Below are positions 21,819 through 35,700 of a DNA stretch of 64,000 nt, piece after piece. Both the position numbers and the translations under genes were made by a program. The stretch's first letter is position 1. The number at the start of each line of letters is the position of its first letter. Source of the stretch: Brachionus koreanus. Lineage: Eukaryota; Rotifera; Eurotatoria; Ploima; Brachionidae. Below the pieces are notes generated by a model, which was not told where the DNA came from, ran no database searches, and was given only the letters and a program-made list of their open reading frames with translations. The stretch spans positions 1,284,349 to 1,348,348 of the forward strand of contig PJRA01000272.1 in the NCBI GenBank assembly GCA_016987375.1. Reading direction: 5' to 3'.

Positions 21819-22046
21819 TTAATAGTTGAATTCGTTTAGTTGCCAATTAAAATTGGATTTATTGTATTTTACTTTTGATTTGTCTATTGGATTAAATTTA
21901 TAGTCAAACTTAGGTGTATTAATTGGTTCTGTATTAAGATAAAAATTCTCCGTCGTGGTTTTTAAATGGAGATTTTGATCAGAAAATTTTTTTTGCTCTG
22001 TTTTTGAGCGATTTGCTGTAAAATTTGCTGAATTTTGTGCACTCAT
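21819..22046 (-). CDS. Small hypothetical protein, tail-to-tail with NPRL2
   Basis: A single frame of 75 codons starts MSAQNSANFTANRSKTEQKK and ends NWQLNEFNY. It is polar, rich in Asn/Lys/Thr, and has no signal peptide, helix or known motif. Its composition (Gln, Pro, Trp present) is less A/T-biased than random frames here. It ends 3 bp from the NPRL2 stop, so the two 3' UTRs would overlap. No function can be assigned; it could be a real small gene or a chance ORF. Confidence 0.35.
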   Translation of the reverse strand: MSAQNSANFTANRSKTEQKKFSDQNLHLKTTTENFYLNTEPINTPKFDYKFNPIDKSKVKYNKSNFNWQLNEFNY

Positions 22047-23702
22047 TTATTTGAAATAAATTTTATTTTCTCTTATAATTAAAATTTGAAATCTAAATTC
22101 GTCTTTTTAATATAAAAAAATATAAATAAAACGTTTGTAGACTTGAATTTCGAAATTAATAGAACTTTTTAAATTTTATTTTTGAAAAGCTAAATAATAA
22201 GCCTAATTTGAAAGCAAATATTCAACTTTTATTTTCTAATTGGATTTGAAATTTTTTTCTTTTGTTATTGTTAACTATAATTTTTCTATTTTTCTATTAT
22301 AAGAAAAATTGAAAACAACACCAGACTCAAAATTTAATCTGTCTTTAAAATTTCAAAGCAAAAGAATGAAACAAAATAACTATACTAAAATTTCGACTTT
22401 AATATTTGTATTGAGCAAATTTAAACCAACTCGTTCAATTGAAAAAATTAACAAAATCAAGTCAATTTTGAAGAATTGAAATTTTTGAAAAGTCATTGGC
22501 TTTTAAATAGCTAAAATAAAGAAAAATTTATTTTTTGATTTATTCATTTTTGAAAACAAAAACGTCTTTTTTTATTTTAAAATTTCTTAAGGTTTATTGA
22601 ATGAAGTAAACTGGATTGCATATTGAATTAAGGCTAATTTTAAGGCACCTCACCAAGTCTCCTTTTGTAGCTTATTATTTTTATTAATATCATTAATCGA
22701 TTGCATTGAATTAAACTTGATAGATAATGCTTTTTTAAATAAGAACTGAAAACTTTTAAAAGAAAATCATTTCCTCAAAATAAACTTAACACTAAATAAA
22801 TTACGACTCTTAAACCAAAAGAAAATAAAAATACAACTTTTAAATAATTCAAAGCAAAAAATTAAGCATCAATAAATTTTTAATTATACTTTAAATTTTA
22901 ATTTAAACTTAACTTTAAACAAGAATTATGTTCAATTCATTTATTTTTTTAATTTAAAAAAAAAACAATTTCACATGATTTTTTATTACCTAATCTAAAT
23001 TGTTATTAAAACTCAATTAATCATTTGGTCAAATTTAGAAAAAAAAATTCACAGTTTTTCCTCTAAACAATTTGTTTTTTAAATAAAGTCTTTTTGATTG
23101 TATAATTTCAATAAACAATTAATTTGAAAATTTTCTTAAAATAAATTCATAAGGTTTTAGAAAAAAACAAAATAATTATGAATATTTGACAAAGATTAAT
23201 GATAAGATATGTCATACTTAATTGTATTTAGATAAAATTTTATAAAAAATTTAAATTTTTCTCAAGTAATAACGATTTTAGATATAAACGAATGAAAAAT
23301 TTAATAATTTATTGTTCAAATGAATAAGATAACTTTAATTTTTCCCTACCTTTGTATCAAAAGTTTTAGAATTATGCATAAACCCTTTAATTACCTTACG
23401 ATTAAACCAGTTTTAATTCAATAATATTATTTATAACCAAAAATTCAACGAATTAATCACTATCCAAACCTAAGTGACCCAAATTTAAATATTTTGCCCA
23501 GCTATAGTAATTCAAGTATTGAAAAACTTTTCATGAATTTTCTCATTTTGTTGAAAGAAATAGAAATTTCTTTTAATTTTCTAAATATTTTTCAAATTTC
23601 TCATTATGCTATAAAATAATAAGTTTTAGAATTATTAATTATAAACATCAAAAACGATAGAAATATTTTAACATGCTACAATTTACCTAAATAAAAAGCA
23701 AA
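22047..23702. other. AT-rich intergenic region upstream of the ferlin gene
   Basis: About 1.65 kb, very AT-rich, with no convincing frame, RNA gene or inverted repeat. It presumably holds the ferlin promoter and 5' UTR. Confidence 0.4.
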
Positions 23703-26700
23703 ATGTCGCTTGTAATCGAATTAGAAAATGTCTACACTACAAATAAACAAATTGAGCCTAAAATTCAGTGTCTTTGTAAGACTATTTTCAGAAAATCTGA
23801 ACAAAGAAAATTTATGGGCGATATAAATCTGTCTTCCAACAAATTTAAAAGTGAAAAACTCAATCAAGAAGATGAAAGATGTTCATTTCTTTCGCAAGAA
23901 TCTAATGAAATAAAATACAATTTAGGAACCAAAATCAAACCAAATGAAGTTCTAAAAATTGAATGCTTTAAACTTGGGAAATTCAATAAAAAGTAAAATT
24001 TTAAGCATTTAAGATGCGTTCATAAAAATAATTAATATTTAAATTGAAGACCTTTTGGTGTGTATACGATGCTTCTTGATTCATTAACAAATGTTGAAAA
24101 AAGCTTTCAAATTGATGATTTTCTTTCGGATCCAAAAACAAATATAATTCTTCAAGTTAGTCCATTATTACAGTTAGAATTTAGTCAAACAATATTTATA
24201 AAAGTCGAATGAGTAATATTTTTAGTGTATTCATTAGTTTTCTCTATTTTCATCAATGCTTGTTGATTTTTTTTGAATTTTTCTTTCTAACTTGATTCGA
24301 ATTAAAAATACACTATGTTCACAGGGACATTTAAAAGTAATCGGCTAATGGCCTCAATCCCATTTTAAAGAAATCAAACAATGAATCAAGAAAATTTTTT
24401 TAATCTTAAGATAAATAGAATTTAAAAACTAAAATATTTTTAAAGGAAATATTTGGTTTTTTTATAAAAAGGAATTCAAAATAAGATTCTAAAAATATTA
24501 GAGTGAGTCAAAAAATTTTTCGTTTTATTTTAAAATTTTTTAATTTATCAATAGGAAAGAGCAATATTTAGCTAATCTTTAAAATATAAACAACACTGCT
24601 CTATAGTCTTTAGCCATCTATTATCAAGTAGTTCGAATCCTTTCTTGTACCCGCAAAATGAAAATAATTTTACATTTTCATATTTTTAGATTTTTTATGC
24701 AATTTTTCAGAAATCAAAAAAACTTTCTCAAATTTTTGATAAACAAAAATAAAATAAAAAAATTTCTGAATAATTGCACAAAAAATCTAAAAATATGAAA
24801 ATGTAAATTATTTTCATTTGCCCTTGTACCATTCATTGATTTTGAAGCCAAAAAATTCATAACAGCCTGCTTCAACTTGAAAAATACTTGTCATCTAAGA
24901 AAATGAATCATTGTGAGAAAAGATTATAATCAGAAGAAGAAATATCTAAGCTAAATGCTGAATGAGGAGAAAGTTCGATCCCTTCCAGTTCACATATTTT
25001 TGGCATTTTTCTTCTAGCTGTTTAGGTCTATTGGTTTAGCGTCATCTTGAAGAAACAAACTTAGCTTTCAATTGTGTATTACCTTGTGAAAATTCCACCA
25101 CTAACCCAAAATCATCTTTTTATCCAAGTGTTTTTTACACAACTGGGTCGTTTTGATGGGTACAGCCAATTGTGTTATCATAATTTCGAAAATAGATTTA
25201 CTTCTCATCACAAGTATGATCTGTTTATTGAATTAAATAGACAAAAAATTAATATATACATAATTAATTTTATTAATTGAAAGAAAATGAAAACCTCAAA
25301 AAAATGGATATAAAATACATTGATACTAAAAAAAATACTAAATAAATAACTGATGCACATTTTTAAAGAGAGAATATTGAAAAATTTAGTGTTTTTTTTT
25401 TATTAATTGTTTAATTGAGGCAGCTTTATTAAGTCAAAAGCTAAACTTATTAATAACCTGAATCCCTTATCACTTTTTTAATTGTTTTAGCATATTCAAT
25501 TAAATTGATTTTAGCTCCTTTATCTAAATTTAAAAATTTATAATAGTTTTTAGTAATGTTGCAATACTTACAAAAGATTTAAATTATTTTTTAGACGTCA
25601 ATAAAAATTTTTTAATACATATGCTGTTTTGCACAGAGATTTTGCACAGACAAAATTTGGCTGATAAATTTTGCAGAAATATTTTTAGATTTTTAGAAAA
25701 AAATTGTTTTAATATTAAATTTTTTATTTTTCGTCCCAAAATTCGTATTGTCGTTAATGGCGGCCAAACGACCAGTAAAAATTTCTTCTAATTTTCTTTT
25801 TTATTATGGCCAGATTTTCAAATAATTTTAAAATATGAAAATTAGACAGATAAAAGAATTGATTATTCTAAAACTTTTTTCTTACTTCAAAAATCAACTT
25901 TTATCTCTATTACTATTTAAATTGAGTCATTAATTTTTAAAAAAACTTTTTGTTTAATCAAAAGGAAAAAATATCGTTTTCATTAAAATATCGAGAGCCA
26001 ATTGAAAAAAAAATTGATGGAACTCTTGTTCAAATAATTGAACTTGATGAAGAGCAAACAAACAGCAACTTGAACAAAGCCTTGGATGTTGAAAGTGATT
26101 TGTTGAACTTGGAGGAATTGGACTTTATGAATATGAGTTCAGACCAAAAAACAATGTTAAAGCACAAAAGAAATAGTATTAATTCCTCACTTTCTTTAAA
26201 AAGCGCTATTGGTAAAGCAACACTATCTCTAGCTCAGGTTGCCTACAATCCAAATTTCATTTTAAACGATGAAATGATTAAAAATGAAGAATTTATAAAC
26301 GAAATTCTCAAGAACTTATCAGAATCGAATGGCCTTCAAATGAATAAAAATGTTGTGAAGCTTATCTCTAAGAGACAGTCTAACAGACTAACAAGTTGGC
26401 AAGTTCGGATTAATCTAATTGAAATAAGACATTTACTCGGAACAAACAAAGATGTCTATTGTATTGTGCGTATTGGTGACCAGGTTTTTCGAACCAACAC
26501 TAAACCAATTGATAAATTAAAATACCACGAAGTATTCACTGCTAGATTTGATAACGTGAGAAGTTCAAAAGTATTAAGTCAAATAATTTCTATTTTAGTC
26601 TATTTCAAAGAATTTTTAAAATCTGATTTGCTGATAGGTGAAGTAGTTTTATATTAATTCAATAGAATCTTTTTAAAAATTAAAATTAGTTTTTTTTTTT

Positions 26701-29700
26701 TTAATTAGGAAAATTTGAAATTGATTTAGGGACAATTTATAATCAACCAAATCATGAATATTTTCACAAATGGGGAACTATTATACCAGATGATAAAACC
26801 ATATCAGTTGGTAGTAGTGGAGGAAGCTATTCATCAATATCTAATCCAAAAGCTTATGTAAAATGTGACTTGATGGTTCATGCAAAAGGAGATAATATGA
26901 TTGTAATTATATTTAGGTTTATTTCTTTTAAGCAGATTTTAACACATATTTTTCATAGAGTCATCCAAAAGACGTTTCAGAGAAAGAAGATGAAATAGAC
27001 AAGTAATATAATTTCACCTACATTTATTTAAGACATAAAAGGATAAAATTTGACACTTCTTTAACACTAGAAGCACAGAACGAGTCAATCTAACTCGTTT
27101 GAAAAATTTTTAAATCCTCTAATCTTCTAAATAGATCTTTCAAATAAATATATCTTTTTTGGATAGTGTTGATTTTAATACTCAAAAGACCGTCGTGTCA
27201 TTTTGACACTTTTTCAAAATTTCAAATTTAATTTATTAATTAACTATGAATCATATATACATGTTTTAATATTTATTTTAAAGCTTTGATAATGGTCTTT
27301 TAAATTTAGTCTTTTTCATGTTACAGACTTTTATGGAGCTAATGTAGCTTTTAAATTTTTTGACAAAAATAGCCGGTCCTTTGAATGTTAAAAAATTATA
27401 TTATCTTTTTTTTTTTAAATATTTTTAATTTAAAAAAACATGAAAAAATATATAGTGCTTCAAAGGTTAATGAATCTTTAAAATTTTAAATTAAAATAAT
27501 TTGGTCTAGTTAAAATAAAAATATAAAAAAAAAGGTTCGAAAATTCAATATTGCCACACTAACAAAATTTATTTTCACTTTTTGAAAAATTTGCAAAATG
27601 AATTGAGGATTTTAAATGATAGTGAAATACTTTTCTTTTTTTTGCTAAAAATGAATGATTATTCAAAAGCATATTTTTTCGAAAATTTAAAAAATGCATA
27701 TTTTTGAGATGCACTTTCAAGTATTGATAGAGTGGAAATATTGTATAGCAGGAATCTTATAAAATAAATTTTTCAATTTTTGGAATAAAAAGAAATCACA
27801 TAAAATGTTGTATGATTTGAAATATTTTTGGATTTTTTTTTTAGTAACATGATATTGCCACATGGACTTGAAAATCCAAGAGTAATGATAGAATTAGATG
27901 TCACAATACATTCTGCAGATATTCTCATGAAATATCGCATCAATAAATTTAACAAATTAAAAAATCAAATAATTAATTTGAAAAAAACTTTGGCTTGGTC
28001 GACTGAAGATGAAGATGTATTTGATTCAGATACTCAAAATGTCTCCTATGCTACAATAAAAATGGATGATGATGAAAAAAATAATGAATTTGATAGCTTA
28101 AATTTGTTTGTTAGAATTACTTTTTGTGGAATAACTGTATGTATTCATTTTAATTTACGATTTAGTCTTAAATTTTAAATTTGACATGATTTTTTTTAAA
28201 TATTTTTAGAATGACGATTATTGATTTTTGTTAGATTGATTATGAAAATTCGATTAGCATTTTTGCTTATCATTTTTTAGAAAAATATTACAAAAATCAA
28301 ATAATCTTTAAAAAATTCAATTTTAAAGTTACTTTTACTTTAATAATTTACCCTTAAAACAGTTTACTTTACTTTTAAATTCATCATTTATTTAATGAGA
28401 TACAGATTTTTTTTGGGATATATTTCTTTTGGGATTTTTTTTAAAATAAAAATTATTAAATTCTTAAAATTAGAAAATAAAATTTGATTGAAACATTTAA
28501 AATGACAATAGAAATTTTAAAAAATATTTAAAAAGACTTAAAACTGATTTCTTTTCTGTTTTTTTAAGTCTATTTAGCTGAATAATAATTAGTTAAGCAT
28601 GTGATTGCTAATAGTGAATTTTATATTTGAAAATTTTTTATCACTCAAAGCGCAGAGGGGTTTTTTGAACCCCTTTGTTACTTTTGTTATTTGTTATTCA
28701 ATTCAAAACGAGTTAAATAAAATGGGTCGAAAAATCACTTCGACTTTTAGATGTTAAATTTTATTTTTTTACACGGTCATCAAAATGGCCAGCACTAAGT
28801 TTTGGCGGTATTTCCCTCGTTTTAATGATCCGGGAGTTAAAACTCTTATTATGAAATAGATCTTATATGCACAGCTTATTAGTTTTAAAACTAATAATCA
28901 AACTGATTTCTTCATACGTATTGTACGGTTATTACAAAAATTTTTAGGTTAAAAATATTCAAACCAAAAAATGACTTTACTTGAATTCAAATTTGCTGAT
29001 TAATATATTAATCATTTAAAGAAAATAGAATAGTTTGCTCAAGCCCAATTATATGTCAAAATTTTATTAGGAGAAACTCAATTTCGCATTATTACGCACT
29101 ATTTAAACAGTAAAACCTTGGTAAAATAAGCTACTTTATCCAGAAGGAAGCTAAAATGAGCCTAATTTAAAAGTAATTAGAAAGTCAAAACATAAAAGAC
29201 AATCAAAAAAGCTTAAAAATAATTTATAAGGTGTAATTTTATTCAATTTTTTTAACAATGTTTTTTTAATTTAGAGAAGAACTTCATCAATAAAATCAAC
29301 AACTAAGCCAGTATGGAATGAAAGCTTCAAATTTATATACCTGTTTCCCAGCTTAATTCGCTTATTCCAGATAGAATTATGTAGCGAGGAATCTTTCGGG
29401 GATAAAGTACTTGCCAAAGAGTTTTTAAATATTGAAGAGATTTCAGACTATTCAGCTGATGGTTTTTATCCAACATTTGGTCCATCGAACATAGACATGT
29501 ATTCTGAACCAGGAAACCAGAGAATAAGATCAAATACTTTAAACAGTTCGAACAGTGATTTAAGTAATGTTAGCGAAGTTTTGCCTGATACAACTTCTGA
29601 CAAATTTACCTCAATAAACAAAAGCTATATACCAATAAATGGATCAACTCCTGGAGGAGGTGATTATGTTGCCAGATTACTCTTAAAAATTGAATCAAAA

Positions 29701-32700
29701 AGCATGAAAAATTCAAAACATAAAACAAACTTTGTCAAACAAGATGATAATATTCAAGAAAGCATTCAAAGAAATAAGAAGAATTTCATTCTTTTTGGTA
29801 TGATAAGCGATGTGAACATGATAGATCAGCGCTATCAAAATGATTTAAGTTTTCAGATGTGCATTGGTATGAATTAAATTTTAATTCTAATAAAACCTAG
29901 TTCCAAATTAAAATTTAAGGCTCAAATGGCTATGAGGGATCAAACAGAAATGATTCAACTAAAGAGAGCTATTTTCCTAATTTAACAAAAAAACACAAAC
30001 CACTTCGTCTCGGGCCAAAAATGCCTATCTATTTACCTTTTGATAAAGTTAAGCCCTGCATGACTCTAAATTTTTGTATAGAAGATCTGCGACATATAAT
30101 GTTTTTGAAAAATTTTCTCCTAAAAACAATTAAAATTTTGCTATCCAGCGCATACAATTTATTCAATCAGTATCAAAATCCGGAAAATTTTAAAAGATAT
30201 CGGTCAGAAATTTTGCGTATTATCAAATATATACAGCATTTTTTTCTTAAAAATGAATTTATGACTGATTTGGAAGAAAAAAAGGCAAAAAGATTAATTA
30301 GTGATTTGGACGATACGATTAAATTAATAAAAACTTTACCAACAGATGAAAGAGTAGACAAGTCATTTCGTAAATTTGACTTGAATCGGATAATAGAATC
30401 AATAGCTAAAGTAAACAAGTATTTAAATGAGCCGCTTAGTTTGTTTCCTGATGTAAATTTGTGGCTACTCAGTGATAACGAGCCTGTTGGTATTTGTACA
30501 ATAAGATCAAGTGATATTCTCTGGTCGGAAAAAGGAATTGATCGAGGAGTAATATGCAATCAAATGATTTATACTGACATAAAATCGTTGAATGCCAAAG
30601 ACTTTGAAAAACCATTGAATGAAAATTTGGCTAGAGTTAGATTTTACATGTGGCTTGGATTAGAAAAAGATATAGACAACATTTTTTCTAATTTACCTCA
30701 AGGATATGGCTTAAACGAACAATATTTCAATAAATTAAATCTTCCCACGCAAATATTTTTCAATAGTAAAATTTTCAATAGTAAAATTTAGATTCAAAAA
30801 TTAAAGATTATTCAATTTTAGAAAAACTATGCTTCGAGCTGATAGCAAATATTTATCAAGGTCGAGATCTTTTAGGCTTAGATTCGACTGGATTATCTGA
30901 TCCTTATGTAAGATTAACTTTAGGCAATCAATCGGTATTTTCAAAGGCAATAATTCAAACAAACAATCCGAAATGGAACATGTCAATATGCATATCTGAA
31001 ATATATTCCTATTTTGAATATGAAGGTGTTGTTAAAAATCCACCCGAAATAATTCTGGAAATATATGATCAAGATCTAGTGGGGGTAGGTGAATTTTTCC
31101 GTGTTTTTCATTTACTAAAGATTTTTTATTTAGGAAAATGAATTTATGGGAAAATCGGTGATTAAGCCAGAAGTTCTCCGTGATTTTTTTAGCCCTCCGA
31201 AATTGAAATGGCACAGAGTTTATTTAGGTAATGAGCAGGCAGGAGATATTTTGGCATCTTTTGAGCTTATAATGGTGAATTTAATTTTTTTATTTAAAAG
31301 CTCAAATACAAAAATTATTATCAAAAGGTAACTGAAGAAAATAAAAGTCAAAAAGAGACCAGAACTGAGAATATACCATGGGAAATCGTTCCAAAATTGA
31401 GTACATACACTTTAGAGGTATTAAATATTAAATATATGTTCAATTTACTAAAAATTGATTGAAAATTATCATCAGTGTATTCATTTTTTTAATTTTGAGA
31501 ATTTTAGTTTAATAAAAAATAAATTTTTACTAGAGACAACAAAATTATGATCAGCATTCAAAACAGAAACATTTACTGCTATAAATTTAACAAAACCAAT
31601 TATTTAAATTAGGTTTTTTAGATTTGTAAGATAAGTAAATAAAGAAATAATTTCATCAATTGGCTATATTTATTAATAAATTAAAATATCGAAAATTTCT
31701 TATTAACTTTTTTTTTCTTTTTTAAAGCTGACTCATAAAATTTTAAGTTTTTTAAAAGATATTTTTGATCATGGAATCTTTGTATTTCTCAAGTAAAAAA
31801 TCTTGTTACTTTGTGAATAATGTTTGTATTTTCAATTCTCTTCAAAATGATGTGTCGAACTCTTTGCTAATTTAATTTAAGAAAATTTTATAAAATGAAA
31901 ATTTTGAAATTTTGGTACTATCACGTCATTATTGGAAAAAAAAAGCCTATCAGCAACAGAAAGTAATAAGGGTAAAAAACGATTTTAAACAATTTAATAG
32001 TCTTGACATGAGACTTAAGAGGAAGAAAGGGTGGTTTTTGAAATTTGTAGGAAACTACTTCCTCTAAATGAATGGTTTTTGGGATCACTACTTGTGATGC
32101 TAAGTGAATATATTTTTCGAAATTATAATATCAGAAATTAATGGCTGAGCTCATCATAATCAGTTCGGCCATTTGTAAAAAAAGAGAACGCTTTGATAAA
32201 AAGGTGTTGTGTGTTTGGTGGAATTATGAGCCGGTTCCTGATGTTAATAAATGCTGAACTTTACTTTATTCTGAATGTAAATTCATTCAACAGAAAATAT
32301 GTTTCTTTTGTTAATTGAAATCTAAGCTTGTTTCTTCAAAATTATGTCATACCTAATGTAGCATGACAAACTATCGCAAAATCTATCTAGAATATAATTA
32401 AAAGAAAACATTTAACTAGCCAAGACCAAGTTGAAGAAGGCTGTTGTGAGTTTTTGGCTCGAAAAGCCGTGAATGGTAAGAGAAAGGAATCGAACTACTC
32501 TATGTTAGATAGCAAAAGACTAAAAGGCAAAATGATTTATTTTTTGAAAATTAGCTAATTTATTGATAGATAAAAAAAGTTAAAAAACGCAAATTTTTTT
32601 GGGTTTACCCTAATGTTTTCTTTTCTTTTCTTTTCTTTGGAAATTTTAAATTAGTAAAAATACTAATTTCAAATAAATTTTAACAATTTTTAAAATACTA

Positions 32701-35700
32701 AACAATATTGACTCATCTTTCTTTTGCCGTGATGATTACATTAGATTTATTTAAAAGTTAAGGCTTAATTTTAAAACTCTAGTTAAGCTGAAGATAATGA
32801 TGTTAACATATAAATTTTTTTATTTTATTATTACTTTTAAAATTTTAATTAATTGCCCTAATTGTTTTAAAGATTGTATATTGGGGACTTAGAAACGTAA
32901 AATTGATTAATTCAGTTTTGTTCAACCGTGAGAGAATTAAAATATGTGTCCAAATTGGAGATCAAACATTTGAATCAAACAAAATAGAGAATTTTTTTTC
33001 AAATGATAACTTTTTAAATATTCATCAAAAACACGTCATTGTAATTTTTGTTGAATTTTAGAAAACTTTATAATGAATTAATATTAAAAAATAACAAAAG
33101 GAGCTTCCAATTCAAGACGAATACAAGCCTCATTTAAACATTAAATGTCTATGTGAAAACTCAATTGGAAAAGAACAACTATTAGGGTCATTTACGGTGA
33201 AAACAATCAACGATTTTTTCAAAAGCTTGCCCGAATTAAAAGAAAAATACAAGAGCTGTAAATATTATTTTAGTTGATGAAATTCACTATCTAAAGCTCC
33301 AAAGCACCAATGGAAAAAAACTAACAAAATTTTGATCATTTTTTAACTAAATTTTAAAAAATGTCTTTCATTATTTTCCTATTGAATTATTATGGAAATT
33401 AAATATAACATTAGTTATTAAATAATAGTGTTGGATACCATCAGTGACGGTCACTGGACTTCCATGACTTGGTGCTGGCCGTCTATATGAGCGCGGGGGG
33501 GATTTTTTTTTTCTAAATTTTAACTATAATCCTTCTTTTATCTTTCGAATTTTTATATTTGAAAATTTTTTAAGTTTTATTTTTGTACACGGTCATCAAA
33601 ACGGCCAACACCAAGTTTTGGCGGTCTTGTTGCCGTCACGGACGGCAGCCAACACTATTTAATAACTAAAGTTAATAGATTAGTTATTACAGAAAATGAA
33701 TGATTTATTTTTTAATTTTGTTGTAATGATCTTGATTTTTCCTAAATTAGAAAATTAATCTTCACCAGTCATCGTTAACTAATTATTAACCTTCATTGTT
33801 CTTTTTTAAAAAAAATATATATTAAAAAAATAGTTTGATTTAATTAAATATTAATTTCATTTCAATTTAGTGATTTTAAAATTTAAACACCAAATTACTA
33901 ACACATATTTTAAAAACATTTCAATTCTTGATGAAATCATTTCATCTTTTCAGATATTTGGACTCTAAATTCTCATAATTCTTATAATCTTGAATCTCAA
34001 AGTCAAATAGGAGAAAGAAATAAAGGTATTTTTAAAGTTTTAAATAAAAAAGGTTTTATTTTTCTAAAATTATTAAATTTAAAAAAAAAAAAATAAATAA
34101 ATAAAAATCTCAATTTCAGATGTGCAAAAGGAAAACGGAAGAAATCTTCTTAGAATGAGTTCTTCATATTACACAAATCTAGAAAGTGAAACTGTAAGTT
34201 TTTTCAATCTTAAAAGCATAAATTCTTGTGGAATAATGAAAAAAAAATTAGAAAATACAAGTTACATCTATTTCTAAGAAGACAAATATTGTTAAAGAAA
34301 AATCTTTAAAAGCAGAACCAGAATTTGACTGTGAGTATTTAGATTGGTGGTCAAAATATTATGCATCAACGAAAGAAACAGAAAATGATTTAGTACCAAA
34401 TGAATCAATAAAAAATCATGTATTAAATAATTTGGAATCAGATTTGGTTTCCAAAAAGCGTCCGAGTGTTACAACAAGTCTAAAAAATTTTAGTAGTAAT
34501 TTAAAAAAACGAAAGCTTTCTTTATTAGAGGAAAAAAATGTATGAATTATCTTTAAAGATTTTACATATTTTGATTTTAAAATTTTTAAATTGAAGGAAA
34601 GTAACAAAAGTGAATTTGACAAGCAAGAGCCAATTTTTGTTGAAAACAAGCAGAAAATAGAAAAAATTGAAGTATTTCAATTTTAATCACTTTTTTTTTT
34701 TTATTATTAAAACCTGAAATGAAAAGATATTTGAATGTGAATTGGAGAAACATGAAAAATTTTCAGAAAGATTTGATATGCTTCGTACATTTCCACTATA
34801 CAAGGGAAAAAATCAACAACACAATTTAGAAGCTATACAATGTCATTTCAAAGGAAACTTTCTAATTTATAAAGAAGATTCGAGTTTGCAAAATTTATTT
34901 GAAAACTCAATAATGAAGCGATTCGGAGGGTTTCTTCGTCTCATACCTCCTAATACACCAGTTCCTGTAAAAGTTCGAGTCTATATCGTTAACGCAGTTT
35001 TGAATCCTCCTACAGAAAATCGCTTGTATGATCCATACATAGGCATTCAAATCGGAGATAAAACATTTGACTATTCAGAGGCTGTAATTTATTCAACACT
35101 TGAGCCTACATTTGGAAGGTAATTAATTTTAATTTTTACAACTAAATAAAATTTAATTTTTTAAACTCAAAATTATTTTTAAGTCTTATATGTAAGGATT
35201 GAATCAAGTGATCAAAGATTTGAAAAAAATATTTTTTTTTAAAATTTTTGTGAATGAATTTTTTCAAAAAATTCGAGCATTAAATTTGAATATTTTTTTT
35301 GATTAATAGATTTTCAGGCTCAATTAATTGATAAGAAATTTTTGATATTGATATCAATTAATTTTTTTAATTTCATTTTGACATAATTAAATAAGTATGT
35401 GTAATAAATATTGTTATATAAAGGTATTCGGTTTTTTGATAAAAAATGATGGTCTTTTTAAGCTGATCTATCTTTATTTCAAAGATAATTTCACCTTAGA
35501 AATTATTTGAATGAAAATTTTTAACACAAATAGTAACCTTTATTTATTTTTTTAAATTTTGTAACTAATTATAAAATACATTTTTCCAGGCATTTCAAGC
35601 CATCATCTAAGATCATTGCGGTAAGCTATAACTACTTACTTAAAGTCTAGAAGTGCAGTTTGATCAACAATAAATAAAAAATTATTTTTTGAATAAGGCC

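Noticed and set aside
30173..30559. 128-codon minus-strand frame
   Set aside because: It is antisense to the FerA/FerB region of the ferlin, which is clearly coding on the plus strand.
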